From NCBI RefSeq assembly GCF_016925675.1, contig NZ_CP070506.1, positions 4,090,501 to 4,154,500 of the forward strand: 64,000 bases of DNA, written 5' to 3'. Shown piece after piece: positions 43,055-54,713 of this stretch. This DNA is from Pseudomonas hygromyciniae. GTDB taxonomy: Bacteria > Pseudomonadota > Gammaproteobacteria > Pseudomonadales > Pseudomonadaceae. The notes below the pieces were generated by a model. It was given only the letters and a program-made list of their open reading frames with translations, did no database searches and was not told the DNA's origin. Every line of letters starts with the position of its first letter. Position 1 is the stretch's first letter. Made by a program: the position numbers and the translations under genes.

Positions 43055-43342
43055 TTTAAAGCTCCATGGACAGCATTCGATCTACCGGCCCGGGATCTTG
43101 TAGATCGGGCAGGTAGAGGGGTATTTCCAGACGGGTAAACCGTCAATCGGCTGGCTGGCCCCATTCGGCGGCCAAACCAGGTTTTGCCCAGCACCTGACC
43201 TTCGATTTGACGAAGATCAACTAGGCTTTAATTCGAGCGTCTGGTGTGAGAGGCGTGGGCTGCATGGGCGCGCAAGAGCGAGCCTGGCGCTGCGGCCAGG
43301 CCACTGTTTTGCAACTACCTTTATGAAAGTGAGGAGAAAGCA

Positions 43343-43465
43343 ATGATTTCCTGTTTCATAAAGCTGCCCTGTGAAACGACACCGCCAAATACTTGTCCTA
43401 AACGCCGATTCTACGAATTACATCACATTTTGCAAGAAAAGGTGATGGTGCGTGCCGTTGTCTAA
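43343..43465 (+). CDS. Candidate small protein (40 residues)
   Basis: ATG 43343 to TAA 43463-43465 encodes MISCFIKLPCETTPPNTCPK followed by 20 residues rich in basic and aromatic residues. A near-ideal ribosome site (GAGGAG, six bases before ATG) is the main support; three cysteines are present. It lies in an AT-richer stretch 47 bp before the XRE regulator. No homologue is known to me, so expression is unproven. Confidence 0.4.
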   Translation: MISCFIKLPCETTPPNTCPKRRFYELHHILQEKVMVRAVV

Positions 43466-43512
43466 TGCCAATATTTATCGTTAAGTTCTTGATTCTAAAT
43501 GGGAATTGAGCG

Positions 43513-43827
43513 ATGCAAATTTCAAGTTTGGGTCCAGCCATCAGACGCTATCGAAAGGTAGCGGGGCTTACTCAGGCTGAACTAGGTGAGAAAACCGGTT
43601 TTGACCCTAAAACCATCAGCCGCTTCGAAACCGGCACCTATACACCCAGCGTTGACGCTCTCTTCTTGTTTGCAGAGGCTCTGGGAGTGAAGCTGAAAGT
43701 CTTTTTTGCCGATCTGGGCGATGAGGAAGAACAGCGCGCTTATCTGTTCGGTGTCATTCATAAAGCCACCCCGAAGGATCTGGGAAAGCTGATTGCGGCG
43801 GTAGACCAGGCCTTGTCCAAGCCTTAG
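43513..43827 (+). CDS. XRE-family helix-turn-helix regulator
   Basis: 104-residue Cro/CI-like DNA-binding protein; the HTH is AIRRYRKVAGLTQAELGEKT (residues about 9-28) plus PKTISRFETGTYTPSVDAL. The tail (about 70-104) has no sensory domain. Start ATG 43513 follows TTGAGCG. The upstream 450 bp are richer in A/T than the surrounding core, suggesting acquired DNA. No toxin gene or prophage is adjacent, so its targets are unknown. Confidence 0.82.
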   Translation: MQISSLGPAIRRYRKVAGLTQAELGEKTGFDPKTISRFETGTYTPSVDALFLFAEALGVKLKVFFADLGDEEEQRAYLFGVIHKATPKDLGKLIAAVDQALSKP

Positions 43828-43848
43828 AGCTCGTACGACATAAAAGAG

Positions 43849-43878
43849 AGCAGGTCGCTGATGCTACCTGTTCTTTGC
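43849..43878 (+). terminator. Weak terminator-like hairpin after the XRE gene
   Basis: GAGCAGGT and ACCTGTTC pair with one G-T around a 10-base loop, followed by the T-rich TTTGCTCTTTG. Confidence 0.4.
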
Positions 43879-44017
43879 TCTTTGCCTACTGACATGATCC
43901 GACCGGACAGCCCCTCTCCTGGCAGGCGCTGGGCCACGCCTTTTGCCAGCCTGCTCGCACGGTACAGGCGGATTCGGTATTCTTCTGCGCAATCATTTCA
44001 AAATGTAAGGGACTACC

Positions 44018-44920
44018 ATGAACTACCTTCGCCTGCTGCTGGTGGCGGCCGCCTTGAGCCTGCCCGCCGCGCCAATCTATGCCACCACAGCCTCGGCGCC
44101 GGTCGAAGCCAGCGCACCTGCCGAAACCGCCGAACACTTCCTCGCCTCCCTCAAGCAACAGACCGGCACCGTCACCCTGCCCGGCGGCATCGCCACGCTC
44201 AAGCTCAACGACGAGTTCTACTACCTCGACCCCAAGGACACCGAACGCCTGCTCACCGATGGCTGGGGCAACCCTCCAGGTTTCAACACTTTGGGCATGA
44301 TCGTACCCAAGGCCGTCAGCCCGCTGTCGGCACGTGGCTGGGGCGTCATCGTCAGCTACAAGGACGACGGGCATATTTCCGACGAAGACGCGGCAAAAAT
44401 CGACTACGCCGAACTGCTCAAGCAAATGCAGGAAGACGATGCCGAGGACAACCGGGAGCGCCAGAAACAAGGCTACGCCGGCCTGCACCTGCTGGGCTGG
44501 GCCGAACCGCCGCACTACGACCAACAGTCCCACAAGATGTACTGGGCCCGCGAACTGAAAGCCGACGACGCCGAACAGAACACCCTCAACTACAGCATCC
44601 GCGTGCTGGGCCGCGAGGGCGTGCTGGAACTCAACGCCGTCGCCGCCATGGCCGACCTGCCCACCATCAAACAGGAACTGCCCAAAGTCCTGGCTTTCAC
44701 CAACTTCACCGACGGCAATCTCTACACCGACTACAACCCCGGCACTGACAAACTGGCCTCTTACGGCCTGGCCGCACTGGTCGCTGGCGGCATAGCCGGC
44801 AAGGCCGGGCTGTTTGCCAAGATCGGCATCTTCCTGCTGGCGGCGAAGAAATTTCTGGTGATTGGTGTGGTGGCGTTACTGGCAGGCGCGCGCAAGTTCT
44901 TCAACCGCAACAAGGGCTGA
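44018..44920 (+). CDS. DUF2167 membrane protein
   Basis: 300-residue protein with a signal peptide (MNYLRLLLVAAALSLPAAP), a large periplasmic or outer-side domain (about 40-245, e.g. PGGIATLKLNDEFYYLDPKD and ARGWGVIVSYKDDGHISDED), and two hydrophobic helices close to the C-terminus followed by KKF and RNKG. This matches the DUF2167 family. Its function is unknown. Confidence 0.82.
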   Translation: MNYLRLLLVAAALSLPAAPIYATTASAPVEASAPAETAEHFLASLKQQTGTVTLPGGIATLKLNDEFYYLDPKDTERLLTDGWGNPPGFNTLGMIVPKAVSPLSARGWGVIVSYKDDGHISDEDAAKIDYAELLKQMQEDDAEDNRERQKQGYAGLHLLGWAEPPHYDQQSHKMYWARELKADDAEQNTLNYSIRVLGREGVLELNAVAAMADLPTIKQELPKVLAFTNFTDGNLYTDYNPGTDKLASYGLAALVAGGIAGKAGLFAKIGIFLLAAKKFLVIGVVALLAGARKFFNRNKG

Positions 44921-44935
44921 TTGACAAATACGAAA

Positions 44936-44957
44936 ACGCCGCGAGAAATCGCGGCGT
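44936..44957 (-). terminator. Hairpin that could terminate the 4.5S RNA transcript
   Basis: Perfect 9-bp stem ACGCCGCGA / TCGCGGCGT with a GAAA loop. On the minus strand it is followed by TTTTCG; on the plus strand there is no T run. It lies about 100 bp beyond the RNA. Confidence 0.5.
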
Positions 44958-45060
44958 ACGGCTGCTTTGCCCCGGCACAACAGACTGGGACAGGCAAAAA
45001 ATTCTATCGGATTGAGCATTGATGCAAACAGGAGGGTGTTGCGAAGGAGAGCGTTATGGA

Positions 45061-45170
45061 GGCAACCCCACCAGCCACACCCCGGCACACAATGTTCCCG
45101 CTGTGGCTGCTTCCTTCCGGATCTGACCAGGTTCACGGGTAATCGTTGCGGGGGGACCGATGGGGTCACC
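45061..45170 (-). ncRNA. ffs: 4.5S signal recognition particle RNA
   Basis: The minus strand contains the invariant SRP core CTGGTCAGATCCGGAAGGAA followed by GCAGCCA, in a long hairpin whose ends GGTGACCCC and GGGGTTGCC pair. The GGAA tetraloop and the internal asymmetric loops needed to bind Ffh are present. Size about 110 nt. Confidence 0.93.
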
Positions 45171-45295
45171 ATAACGACGCTGGCCTCTCGGCAAGCGGGG
45201 CCATTGTACCGATCTCATCGGAAGTTACAACCGTCAGTTCAGGATTAAAAATCTTATGAGGTTCAAGTACTTGCCCACTGGTTTCGCAGAAGCCC

Positions 45296-45395
45296 TGTAG
45301 CAGCGAGCTTGCTCGCGATGAATCCGGATGCTCCACATTCATCCAGAATGCCCGCGTTATCGTTAACGATCTTCGCGAGCAAGCTCGCTCCTACA
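45296..45395. repeat. REP inverted pair
   Basis: TGTAGCAGCGAGCTTGCTCG and CGAGCAAGCTCGCTCCTACA are inverted copies about 52 bp apart. The right arm overlaps the 3' end of the metallopeptidase gene and supplies its TAG stop. Confidence 0.8.
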
Positions 45396-46554
45396 GATGA
45401 ACGGCTTCGTCGGCCCGACCGCCCTCTTCCTGGATCACCAAGTGAATGAAATGCAGCTTGGCGATCACCGCCGGCGGCAGCACGAACGGATAGAAGTCCG
45501 GCTGCCCCATGCTGCGCGACAGCTCGTTAAGCATGCCGGCCAGTTCGATCCAAGCGTTGACGAATGACAGAAACGCTGCCCCGCCAGGATGCTCAGGGTC
45601 ATAGAGGGTTGCGAGGGGAAACGGCTGATAGTCCAGATCCATCTCCCGCGCACTCATGCCAAACCCCAGGGCCGTGTCGACCGCGTCCATCATATGCAGA
45701 TAGTGGGCCCAGGTTTCCGCCCAGTCTTCCCACGGGTGCATGGTGGCATAGGCACTGACGCAGGTTTGCTGCCAGTCTGGGCGCGGGCCGTTCTGGTAGT
45801 GCTGGTCGAGGGCGTCGGCATAGCTGGCGCGCTCATCGCCGAACAGGTTGCGAAAGGGTTCAAGCCAGTGGCTGTCGGCGATCAGGCGATCCCAGTAATA
45901 GTGCCCCACCTCATGCCGGAAATGGCCGAGCAAGGTGCGGTACGGCTCGCGCATCTGCACGCGAATTTTCTCACGATGCTCGTCGTCGGCTTCTTTGATA
46001 TCCAGGGTGATCAGGCCATTGGCATGCCCTGTCGTGGGAGCCTTGCCTTCCAAGTCGATGCCCACGAAGTCAAATGCCAGGCCGCTGTCTTCATCAACCG
46101 TTTTGGGGATGACTTGCAACCCCAGGCTGATCAGTTGCGCCACCAGCCGGCGCTTGGCGGTTTCGACTTTGCGCCAGCGCTCGTGGTTTTCCGGGATCGA
46201 CAGGTCGGGAATGGTGCGATTGAGACTGCACGCCACACACAGTGGCGCGGTGCTGTACGCCGGGATCAGCCAGTTGCAAGCGGCCGGGGTATCAAGGTTG
46301 GCGCAGCGGCGAAAGGCACCGGCGTCGAGGTTGTCGTCCTGGAGCCAAGTATCGACGACGGGCCCCGGCTGCAGGGACGACAGCCGGCTTTGCTGGGGCA
46401 AGTAGCCCAGCAGCGCCGAACAGGCCAGGCATTGGCTGTTGCGAAAGAACAGCGACTGCCCGCAACGGCACTGCCACACCTTGCTGCTGCGCGACGCTCC
46501 CGCCGTGAACGGAGCAGCAATGCGCGAACTGAGTTGCTCGAAGTAGCGGAACAT
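45391..46554 (-). CDS. Putative zinc metallopeptidase with N-terminal zinc ribbon
   Basis: 387-residue soluble protein. The N-terminus has paired cysteines (WQCRCGQSLFFRNSQCLACS) forming a zinc ribbon, and the core has a metallopeptidase helix GHFRHEVGHYYWD (HExxH) with a downstream glutamate candidate in EDWAETWAHYLH. This corresponds to a family of putative zinc-binding metallopeptidases of unknown substrate. ATG 46554 has GGAGAG upstream. The stop codon comes from a REP. Confidence 0.8.
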   Translation of the reverse strand: MFRYFEQLSSRIAAPFTAGASRSSKVWQCRCGQSLFFRNSQCLACSALLGYLPQQSRLSSLQPGPVVDTWLQDDNLDAGAFRRCANLDTPAACNWLIPAYSTAPLCVACSLNRTIPDLSIPENHERWRKVETAKRRLVAQLISLGLQVIPKTVDEDSGLAFDFVGIDLEGKAPTTGHANGLITLDIKEADDEHREKIRVQMREPYRTLLGHFRHEVGHYYWDRLIADSHWLEPFRNLFGDERASYADALDQHYQNGPRPDWQQTCVSAYATMHPWEDWAETWAHYLHMMDAVDTALGFGMSAREMDLDYQPFPLATLYDPEHPGGAAFLSFVNAWIELAGMLNELSRSMGQPDFYPFVLPPAVIAKLHFIHLVIQEEGGRADEAVHL

Positions 46555-46629
46555 GACGATCTCTCCAGGGGCGTGCCCAAGACTAGATCATTCCCCACGC
46601 AAGATCGTTCAAAGTGGATGCAATCAGTC

Positions 46630-46718
46630 CCTTGCTCGCGAAGAACCTGAGACCGCCACGGGGAACCAGAGACCCCGCGTTATCGTTGAGGCTTTTCGCG
46701 AGCAAGCTCGCTGCTACA
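46630..46718. repeat. REP inverted pair (asymmetric)
   Basis: CTTGCTCGCGAA (46631-46642) and TTCGCGAGCAAG (46695-46706) pair; only the right copy continues into CTCGCTGCTACA. Confidence 0.7.
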
Positions 46719-46732
46719 AGATCGGGCCGGTA

Positions 46733-49131
<2,399 letters not shown>

Positions 49132-49178
49132 AATATGTTAATGCGCTTAATTCTACTGACAACGCGGAGGACCAATCC

Positions 49179-50042
49179 TCAGCGTTTCTGTGTCAGGGCA
49201 CGACGCTCGAACTCGACGATGCGCTGACGGTAGTGCTCGATGGTCTGGGCGGTCAGCACGCTGCGCTGATCATCCTTGAGCTCGCCGTTGAGTTCCTGAG
49301 ACAGCTTGCGGGCTGCGGCCACCATGACGTCGAACGCCTGTTTCGGGTGACGCGGGCCTGGCAGGCCAAGGAAGAAGCTCACCGCCGGGGTGCTGAACAG
49401 GTCGATATCGTCCAAGTCGAAAGTGCCCGGCTTGACCGCATTGGCCATGGAGAACAGCACTTCGCCATTGCCGGCCATGCTTTCGTGACGGTGGAAAATA
49501 TCCATCTCGCCAAAACGCAGGCCGCTTTCCAAGATGTTCTGCAACAGCGCCGGGCCCTTGAAGCCGGCCGAGTCGCGGCAGATCACGCTGATTACCAACA
49601 CTTCTTCAGCTGCCGGCTGATCCTTGGCGGACTCACGCGGCGCGCTCTTGGCCGGGCTTTCATCCGGGAAGTCGCCGTCACGGCTGCTGAAGCTCGGGCC
49701 TTCGTCGACGTCGAGGTTCAGGTCACCTTGATGCGGCTCGGCCACGGCAGCGCTGCCACGCTTGCCGCGCTTGGACGACGGCTCGCGGGCTTCACGCACC
49801 GGCGCGCTCATCGACGGCAAGTCATGCTCATCAAGCTGTGGCTCTTTATGGGTATCCAGGACACGGGGCGGCCCTAGCAGCTCGGCAGCGCCGTCGTCGT
49901 CGGGCAAATTCGACAGGTTACGGTCCAGGCGAAATTTCAGCTTGCCCTTGCCGCCGCGCATACGGCGCCAGCCATCAAAAAGAATACCGGCTATTACAAT
50001 AATGCCGATGACGATCAGCCACTCGCGCAGACCGATTTCCAT
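49179..50042 (-). CDS. zipA: Cell division protein ZipA
   Basis: Anchors FtsZ to the membrane. 287 residues with one N-terminal helix ([18 protein letters not shown]), a charged, flexible linker (about 35-145), and the C-terminal FtsZ-binding domain ([20 protein letters not shown] onward). Start ATG 50042. Confidence 0.94.
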   Translation of the reverse strand: MEIGLREWLIVIGIIVIAGILFDGWRRMRGGKGKLKFRLDRNLSNLPDDDGAAELLGPPRVLDTHKEPQLDEHDLPSMSAPVREAREPSSKRGKRGSAAVAEPHQGDLNLDVDEGPSFSSRDGDFPDESPAKSAPRESAKDQPAAEEVLVISVICRDSAGFKGPALLQNILESGLRFGEMDIFHRHESMAGNGEVLFSMANAVKPGTFDLDDIDLFSTPAVSFFLGLPGPRHPKQAFDVMVAAARKLSQELNGELKDDQRSVLTAQTIEHYRQRIVEFERRALTQKR

Positions 50043-50295
50043 GTAATCCCTTGCCTCTATAAAAAATGCTGAAAAATAAGGGGTTTAGCACCGTGCAAAC
50101 CGCTTTAAAACGTGGCGCCAACTCTATGTTCTGACTGACGTTTTGCCCACGCATACGAAAAATTGACATTAAACTAGCACGACCAAAGATAACTTTACAC
50201 AGTTGGCGCAAAATGTGTCGGCTGACGCAGGAATTAAGCTACAAACCCAAAGCTTCAAGCCGACGCTGTTGCCGCTCGAAGCTAGCAACTTGCCG

Positions 50296-53200
50296 CTAAC
50301 TTTCCACCATCGCCATCGCCTCTTCGACATCCACCGCTACCAGCCTTGAACAGCCCGGTTCATGCATAGTCACCCCCATCAGTTGATCAGCCATTTCCAT
50401 GGCGATCTTGTTGTGGGTGATATAGATGAACTGCACCGTCTGGGACATCTCTTTAACCAAGCGGGCATATCGTCCAACGTTAGCGTCATCCAGCGGCGCG
50501 TCAACTTCGTCGAGCATGCAGAACGGTGCCGGGTTCAACTTGAAGATGGCAAATACCAACGCCAATGCAGTCAGGGCCTTCTCGCCGCCGGACAACAAAT
50601 GGATGGTGCTGTTCTTCTTGCCCGGAGGCCGCGCCATGATCGTTACCCCTGTATCGAGTAGATCTTCGCCCGTCAGTTCCAAGTAAGCGCTGCCACCACC
50701 GAAAACTTTTGGGAATAAGGCCTGTAAACCGCTATTAATCTGATCAAAGGTATCTTTGAAGCGGTTACGGGTTTCCTTGTCGATCTTGCGAATGACGTTT
50801 TCCAAAGTGTCCAGGGCTTCTACCAGATCGGCGTCCTGGGCATCCAGATAACGTTTACGCTCGGACTGCTGCTGGTATTCATCGATGGCCGCGAGGTTGA
50901 TCGCACCGAGTCGTTGGATACGTGCAGCAATGCGCTCAAGTTCCTCTTCGGCTTCTTTCTCGTTGGCCTGGGCGGTCAAGGTATTGAGTACGCCGTGCAG
51001 GTCGTAGCCATCTTCCAGCAACTGGTCCTGCAGGGTTTTGCGGCGCACTGTGAGGGCTTGCCATTCCATGCGCTGCTGTTCGAGTTGGCCGCGGATCAAT
51101 TGCGACTGCTGCTCGGCCTGGGTCCGGCGCTTTTCTGCGTCGCGCAGTTCGCGGTCGGCGTCTTCCATGGCGATTTGTGCAGTCTTGAGTTCTTCGTCGA
51201 CGCTCATGCGTTTGTCGAGCAACTCTTCGAGCTTCAAGCGCAGCTCTTCCAGCGGCGCTTCGCCCTCCTCCAGGTTGAGGCTCAGTTGCTCGCGTTTTTC
51301 CGTCAGCCGTTCGGATTGCATCTCCAGGCGTTCCAGAGCCTGGCGCGTGGAGTCGTGCTGGGCGCGCAATGAGCCGAGGCGCACGGCCAACTGATGGGCG
51401 TGGTCCTTGTGCTGGCGCGCTTCCTGGCGTACCCGGTCGAGGCGCTCGCGCAGGCTGTCACGCTGGGCCAGCAACAGCTCGCGCTGCTCGGTGTCGAGGG
51501 CCATGCTGTCGAGGGCCTCCTGCAACTGCAGGCGCGCTTCGCCGACTTGTTCGTGTTCGAGGGCGCGTTGCTCGCCCATCTCGGCCACTTCTTCATCGAG
51601 CCGGGTACGACGCAGGGTCAATTGTTCGGCCTTGGCCTTGCTGGCGGAAAGCTGGGCTTTCAATTCGCCCTGCTGGCGCGCTTCGTCCTGCAACAGGCGA
51701 CGCAAATGTTCGCGGCCGGTCTCTTGTTGGCGCTGGGTGGCGCGCAGGGTTTGCAGTTGGGTTTCCAAGGTCTCAAGAGTGGCCTCGCGCTCTTCGCGCT
51801 CGGCACTCAGGTTGACGATTTCCTGGCCACGGGCCAATACGCCACTTTCGGCTTCACTGGCGCGACGCACCCGCAAAAAGTGCCGGCCTACCCAGTAGCC
51901 GTCACGGCTGATCAGGCTTTCGCCAGAGGCCAATTGGCCTCGCAACGCCAAGGCCTGTTCCAAAGAGTCCACCGGCTTTACCAAGCCCAGCCATGGCGAC
52001 AGGTCAATCTGCGCCTCGACTTTATCCAATAGGCTACCCGGCACGCGGGTGCCATCGGCTGCAGGGCTGAGCAGGCGTAAATCGCCTTGAGCAAAGCCCG
52101 CCAGATCAAAACCGCCGAAATCGTCCACCAACACGGCTTGCAGGTCCGCACCCAGCACGGTCTCCACGGCCAACTCCCAACCGGCTTCAACCTTCAAGCC
52201 TTCAGCCAGGCGCGGGCGTTCGGCCAAGTGCTGGTCGCGCAGCCATTCGGCGGTGCCGGTGCCTGGGTCCAATGCGGCTTGCTGCAAGGCCTCGAGGGAG
52301 GCCAGGCGTCCATTGAGGCGCTGCAAATCACCTTGGGCCTGCTGCTGCGCCTGGGTCGCCTGTTGCAGCTCCTGGCGCAATTGCTCCAGGCGCTCAACTT
52401 GCTGTTCTTCGCTGGCCTCCAACTCTTCCAGGGTCATTTCGCTTTCGGCCAACTGCTCGCTCAGCGCCATGATCGCCGCGTCTTCCGGAGCAGAGGCGAG
52501 CAATGCGCGCTCCTCCAGGGCCCGGCGCTGGCGCTCGGCCAGGCGCTCCATGCTGGTTTCCAGTTGCTGGATGCGTGATTGCTGCACCTCAGCCTGGCGA
52601 CGCGGTTCGGCGGAGCGCAGGTTGAAAGCGTCCCACTGCTCCTGCCAGCCGTGCATGGTAGTTTCGGATTCTTCCAGGGCGGCGGCGGCTTCCTCAGCGG
52701 CGGCGCTGGTGATTTCCTGCTCGGGGGTGAGCATGTCCAGCTCCTCCCCGAGGGTCAGCAGCAACGTGCGGTCATGGCCCAGGTGGGATTCGGTTTCCAG
52801 CCGCGCCCGCTCCGCTTCCTTCAGATCATCCTGCAACTGGCGCAGGCGCTGCTGGCCGTGCTGGATGCTCTGTTCGACCCGCGCAATGTCGCCGCCCACC
52901 GAATAGAAGCGGCCCTGTACCAGGTTGAAGCGCTCGGACAAGTCATGGTGACCGTCGCGCAGGCGCTCGATGCTGGCGTCGGCGTTGCGTTGTTCGGCAA
53001 CCAGGGCTTCGAAGCTGATTTCCTGGGTGCCGATGATCGCTTCGCGCTGGCCCACCTGGTCATTCAAGGCCTGCCAGCGCAGCGCCGAGAGTTGCGCCTT
53101 GAGCTGGCGTTCTTCGCCTTTATATTCCTGGTATTTCTCGGCGGCCTGGGCCTGGCGGTGCAGGCGCTCCAACTGGCGCTCCAGCTCTTCACGCAGGTCA

Positions 53201-53784
53201 GTCAGGCGTGCCAGGTTTTCGTGGGTGCGGCGGATACGGTTTTCGGTCTCGCGACGGCGCTCCTTGTACTTGGAGATGCCCGCCGCTTCCTCGATAAAGT
53301 TGCGCAGGTCCTCGGGCTTGGCTTCGATCAGCTTGGAGATCATGCCTTGCTCGATGATCGAGTAGCTGCGCGGGCCCAGGCCGGTGCCGAGGAAGATGTC
53401 GGTAATGTCACGGCGCCGGCACTTGGTGCCATTGAGGAAGTAACTGTTCTGGCTGTCGCGCGTCACTTTGCGGCGGATGGAAATTTCCGCGTAGGCGGCG
53501 TACTCGCCCACCAGGGTGCCGTCGGAGTTGTCGAACACCAGTTCGATGCTGGCCTGGCTCACCGGCTTGCGGCTAGTGGAACCGTTGAAGATGACGTCGG
53601 TCATCGACTCGCCACGCAGGTTTTTCGCGGAGCTCTCGCCCATCACCCAGCGCACGGCGTCGATAATGTTCGACTTGCCGCAGCCATTGGGCCCGACCAC
53701 TGCCGCCATGTTACTGGGGAAGTTCACCGTGGTCGGGTCGACGAAGGATTTGAACCCCGCCAGTTTGATGCACTTGAGCCGCAC
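50296..53784 (-). CDS. smc: Chromosome partition protein SMC
   Basis: Condensin ATPase (1162 residues): Walker A GPNGCGKSN near residue 33, two long coiled coils flanking a hinge (about residues 500-660), signature LSGGEKALTALAL and Walker B CMLDEVDAPLDDANV. The GTG at 53784 begins MRLKCIKLAGFKSF, the universal N-terminus. It starts two bases after the GntR gene stop, so translation is probably coupled. No scpA or scpB is adjacent. Confidence 0.96.
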   Translation of the reverse strand: MRLKCIKLAGFKSFVDPTTVNFPSNMAAVVGPNGCGKSNIIDAVRWVMGESSAKNLRGESMTDVIFNGSTSRKPVSQASIELVFDNSDGTLVGEYAAYAEISIRRKVTRDSQNSYFLNGTKCRRRDITDIFLGTGLGPRSYSIIEQGMISKLIEAKPEDLRNFIEEAAGISKYKERRRETENRIRRTHENLARLTDLREELERQLERLHRQAQAAEKYQEYKGEERQLKAQLSALRWQALNDQVGQREAIIGTQEISFEALVAEQRNADASIERLRDGHHDLSERFNLVQGRFYSVGGDIARVEQSIQHGQQRLRQLQDDLKEAERARLETESHLGHDRTLLLTLGEELDMLTPEQEITSAAAEEAAAALEESETTMHGWQEQWDAFNLRSAEPRRQAEVQQSRIQQLETSMERLAERQRRALEERALLASAPEDAAIMALSEQLAESEMTLEELEASEEQQVERLEQLRQELQQATQAQQQAQGDLQRLNGRLASLEALQQAALDPGTGTAEWLRDQHLAERPRLAEGLKVEAGWELAVETVLGADLQAVLVDDFGGFDLAGFAQGDLRLLSPAADGTRVPGSLLDKVEAQIDLSPWLGLVKPVDSLEQALALRGQLASGESLISRDGYWVGRHFLRVRRASEAESGVLARGQEIVNLSAEREEREATLETLETQLQTLRATQRQQETGREHLRRLLQDEARQQGELKAQLSASKAKAEQLTLRRTRLDEEVAEMGEQRALEHEQVGEARLQLQEALDSMALDTEQRELLLAQRDSLRERLDRVRQEARQHKDHAHQLAVRLGSLRAQHDSTRQALERLEMQSERLTEKREQLSLNLEEGEAPLEELRLKLEELLDKRMSVDEELKTAQIAMEDADRELRDAEKRRTQAEQQSQLIRGQLEQQRMEWQALTVRRKTLQDQLLEDGYDLHGVLNTLTAQANEKEAEEELERIAARIQRLGAINLAAIDEYQQQSERKRYLDAQDADLVEALDTLENVIRKIDKETRNRFKDTFDQINSGLQALFPKVFGGGSAYLELTGEDLLDTGVTIMARPPGKKNSTIHLLSGGEKALTALALVFAIFKLNPAPFCMLDEVDAPLDDANVGRYARLVKEMSQTVQFIYITHNKIAMEMADQLMGVTMHEPGCSRLVAVDVEEAMAMVES

Positions 53785-53786
53785 GC

Positions 53787-54446
53787 TTAGGCGTCCGCCA
53801 GGGCTGCGATAACCAACGAGCTGCTGCGCTGGCAGTAGGCCGACAGCACCTGGCGAATTTGCGGCAGGTCACGGGCCAGTACGGCGGCGAGCAGTTGCTC
53901 GAACAACGCCAGGTACTCGCTCATCGATGCCTTGCGCTGATCCAGGGCCAGGTAATAGGCGCGATTCATCGCCGGCTGCAGGTTCTCGACGGTTTCCTGC
54001 AGGTACGGGTTATTGGCGAAGGGGTACGCGGCGCGCATGACATTGAAGCATTCTTCGACAAAGGCGCGGATGTCCTGGCGCTCGAAATTGCTCACCAGCC
54101 GTTGCTGGATCTGCACGAAGGGCGCCATGTCGGCCTGGGTCTGCCAGCCCTCGGCGACCGCGTTGCCCAGCAGGATGTACAGCTCGCTCATCAGCGTGCA
54201 CAGGCTCTGCACCTTATGCGCGGTGAGTTCGGTGACGTGTGCCCCACGGCGCGGCAAGATGGCGATAAGGTGCCGCCGCTCAAGAATCAGCAAGGCTTCG
54301 CGCACGGAACCACGGCTGACGTTGAGTGCCAGGGTGACTTTCTGTTCCTGGATCCGCTCCCCAGGCTTGAGATCGCCGCGAATAATGCGCTCGGCGAGGT
54401 GGTGAGCGATTTGCTCGGCGAGACTGTCCGGCGCCTTGAACGTCAT
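53787..54446 (-). CDS. GntR-family regulator with FCD domain
   Basis: 219 residues: winged helix (IIRGDLKPGERIQEQKVTLA then VSRGSVREALLILERR) and an all-helical FCD ligand domain. It lies upstream of smc but is divergent from xdhA with 267 bp between, making it the likely regulator of purine catabolism; operator-like repeats lie before xdhA. Confidence 0.9.
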   Translation of the reverse strand: MTFKAPDSLAEQIAHHLAERIIRGDLKPGERIQEQKVTLALNVSRGSVREALLILERRHLIAILPRRGAHVTELTAHKVQSLCTLMSELYILLGNAVAEGWQTQADMAPFVQIQQRLVSNFERQDIRAFVEECFNVMRAAYPFANNPYLQETVENLQPAMNRAYYLALDQRKASMSEYLALFEQLLAAVLARDLPQIRQVLSAYCQRSSSLVIAALADA

Positions 54447-54617
54447 GTTTTCCCTTCAAAATCTTCTATCGGTACAAGGGCGGCAGTGTAGCGCAATCGC
54501 TGGGCCGACAACGCCGAATTTGGCATGAAATAAGCACACGATAAAGCCCAGGCACCGCTTAAAACGGCGGTTACAAGGATCTGAACCATAATCAAAGGTG
54601 TTGCAATCGCACTTTCT

Positions 54618-54668
54618 TGACCTTTCGGTCAGAAAATCGTTGACCGAAAAGTCAGACATGACTAGATT
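54618..54668 (+). promoter_or_regulatory. xdhA promoter with overlapping operator-like inverted repeats
   Basis: A sigma-70 type promoter is visible as TTGACC (54640-54645), 17 bp, TAGATT (54663-54668). Around the -35 box TTTCGGTCA (54623-54631) and TGACCGAAA (54641-54649) are exact inverted repeats 9 bp apart; TGACC-N4-GGTCA and TGAC-N6-GTCA form two palindromes 23 bp centre to centre. A repressor such as the divergent GntR protein could bind here. Confidence 0.6.
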
Positions 54669-54713
54669 CGGCGCAAAGCGGTTAACAACAATAATGAGTC
54701 TGCGAGGCCTTCC

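Noticed and set aside
43280..43301. Hairpin GCCTGGC...GCCAGGC as a terminator
   Set aside because: No T-tract on either strand.
43513..44920. XRE gene and DUF2167 gene as a defence island or prophage remnant
   Set aside because: No integrase, phage structural, nuclease or toxin gene nearby; DUF2167 has a signal peptide and is chromosomal in many genomes.
52579..53790. A 403-codon open frame opposite smc
   Set aside because: Mirror of the SMC coiled-coil coding sequence; no independent support.
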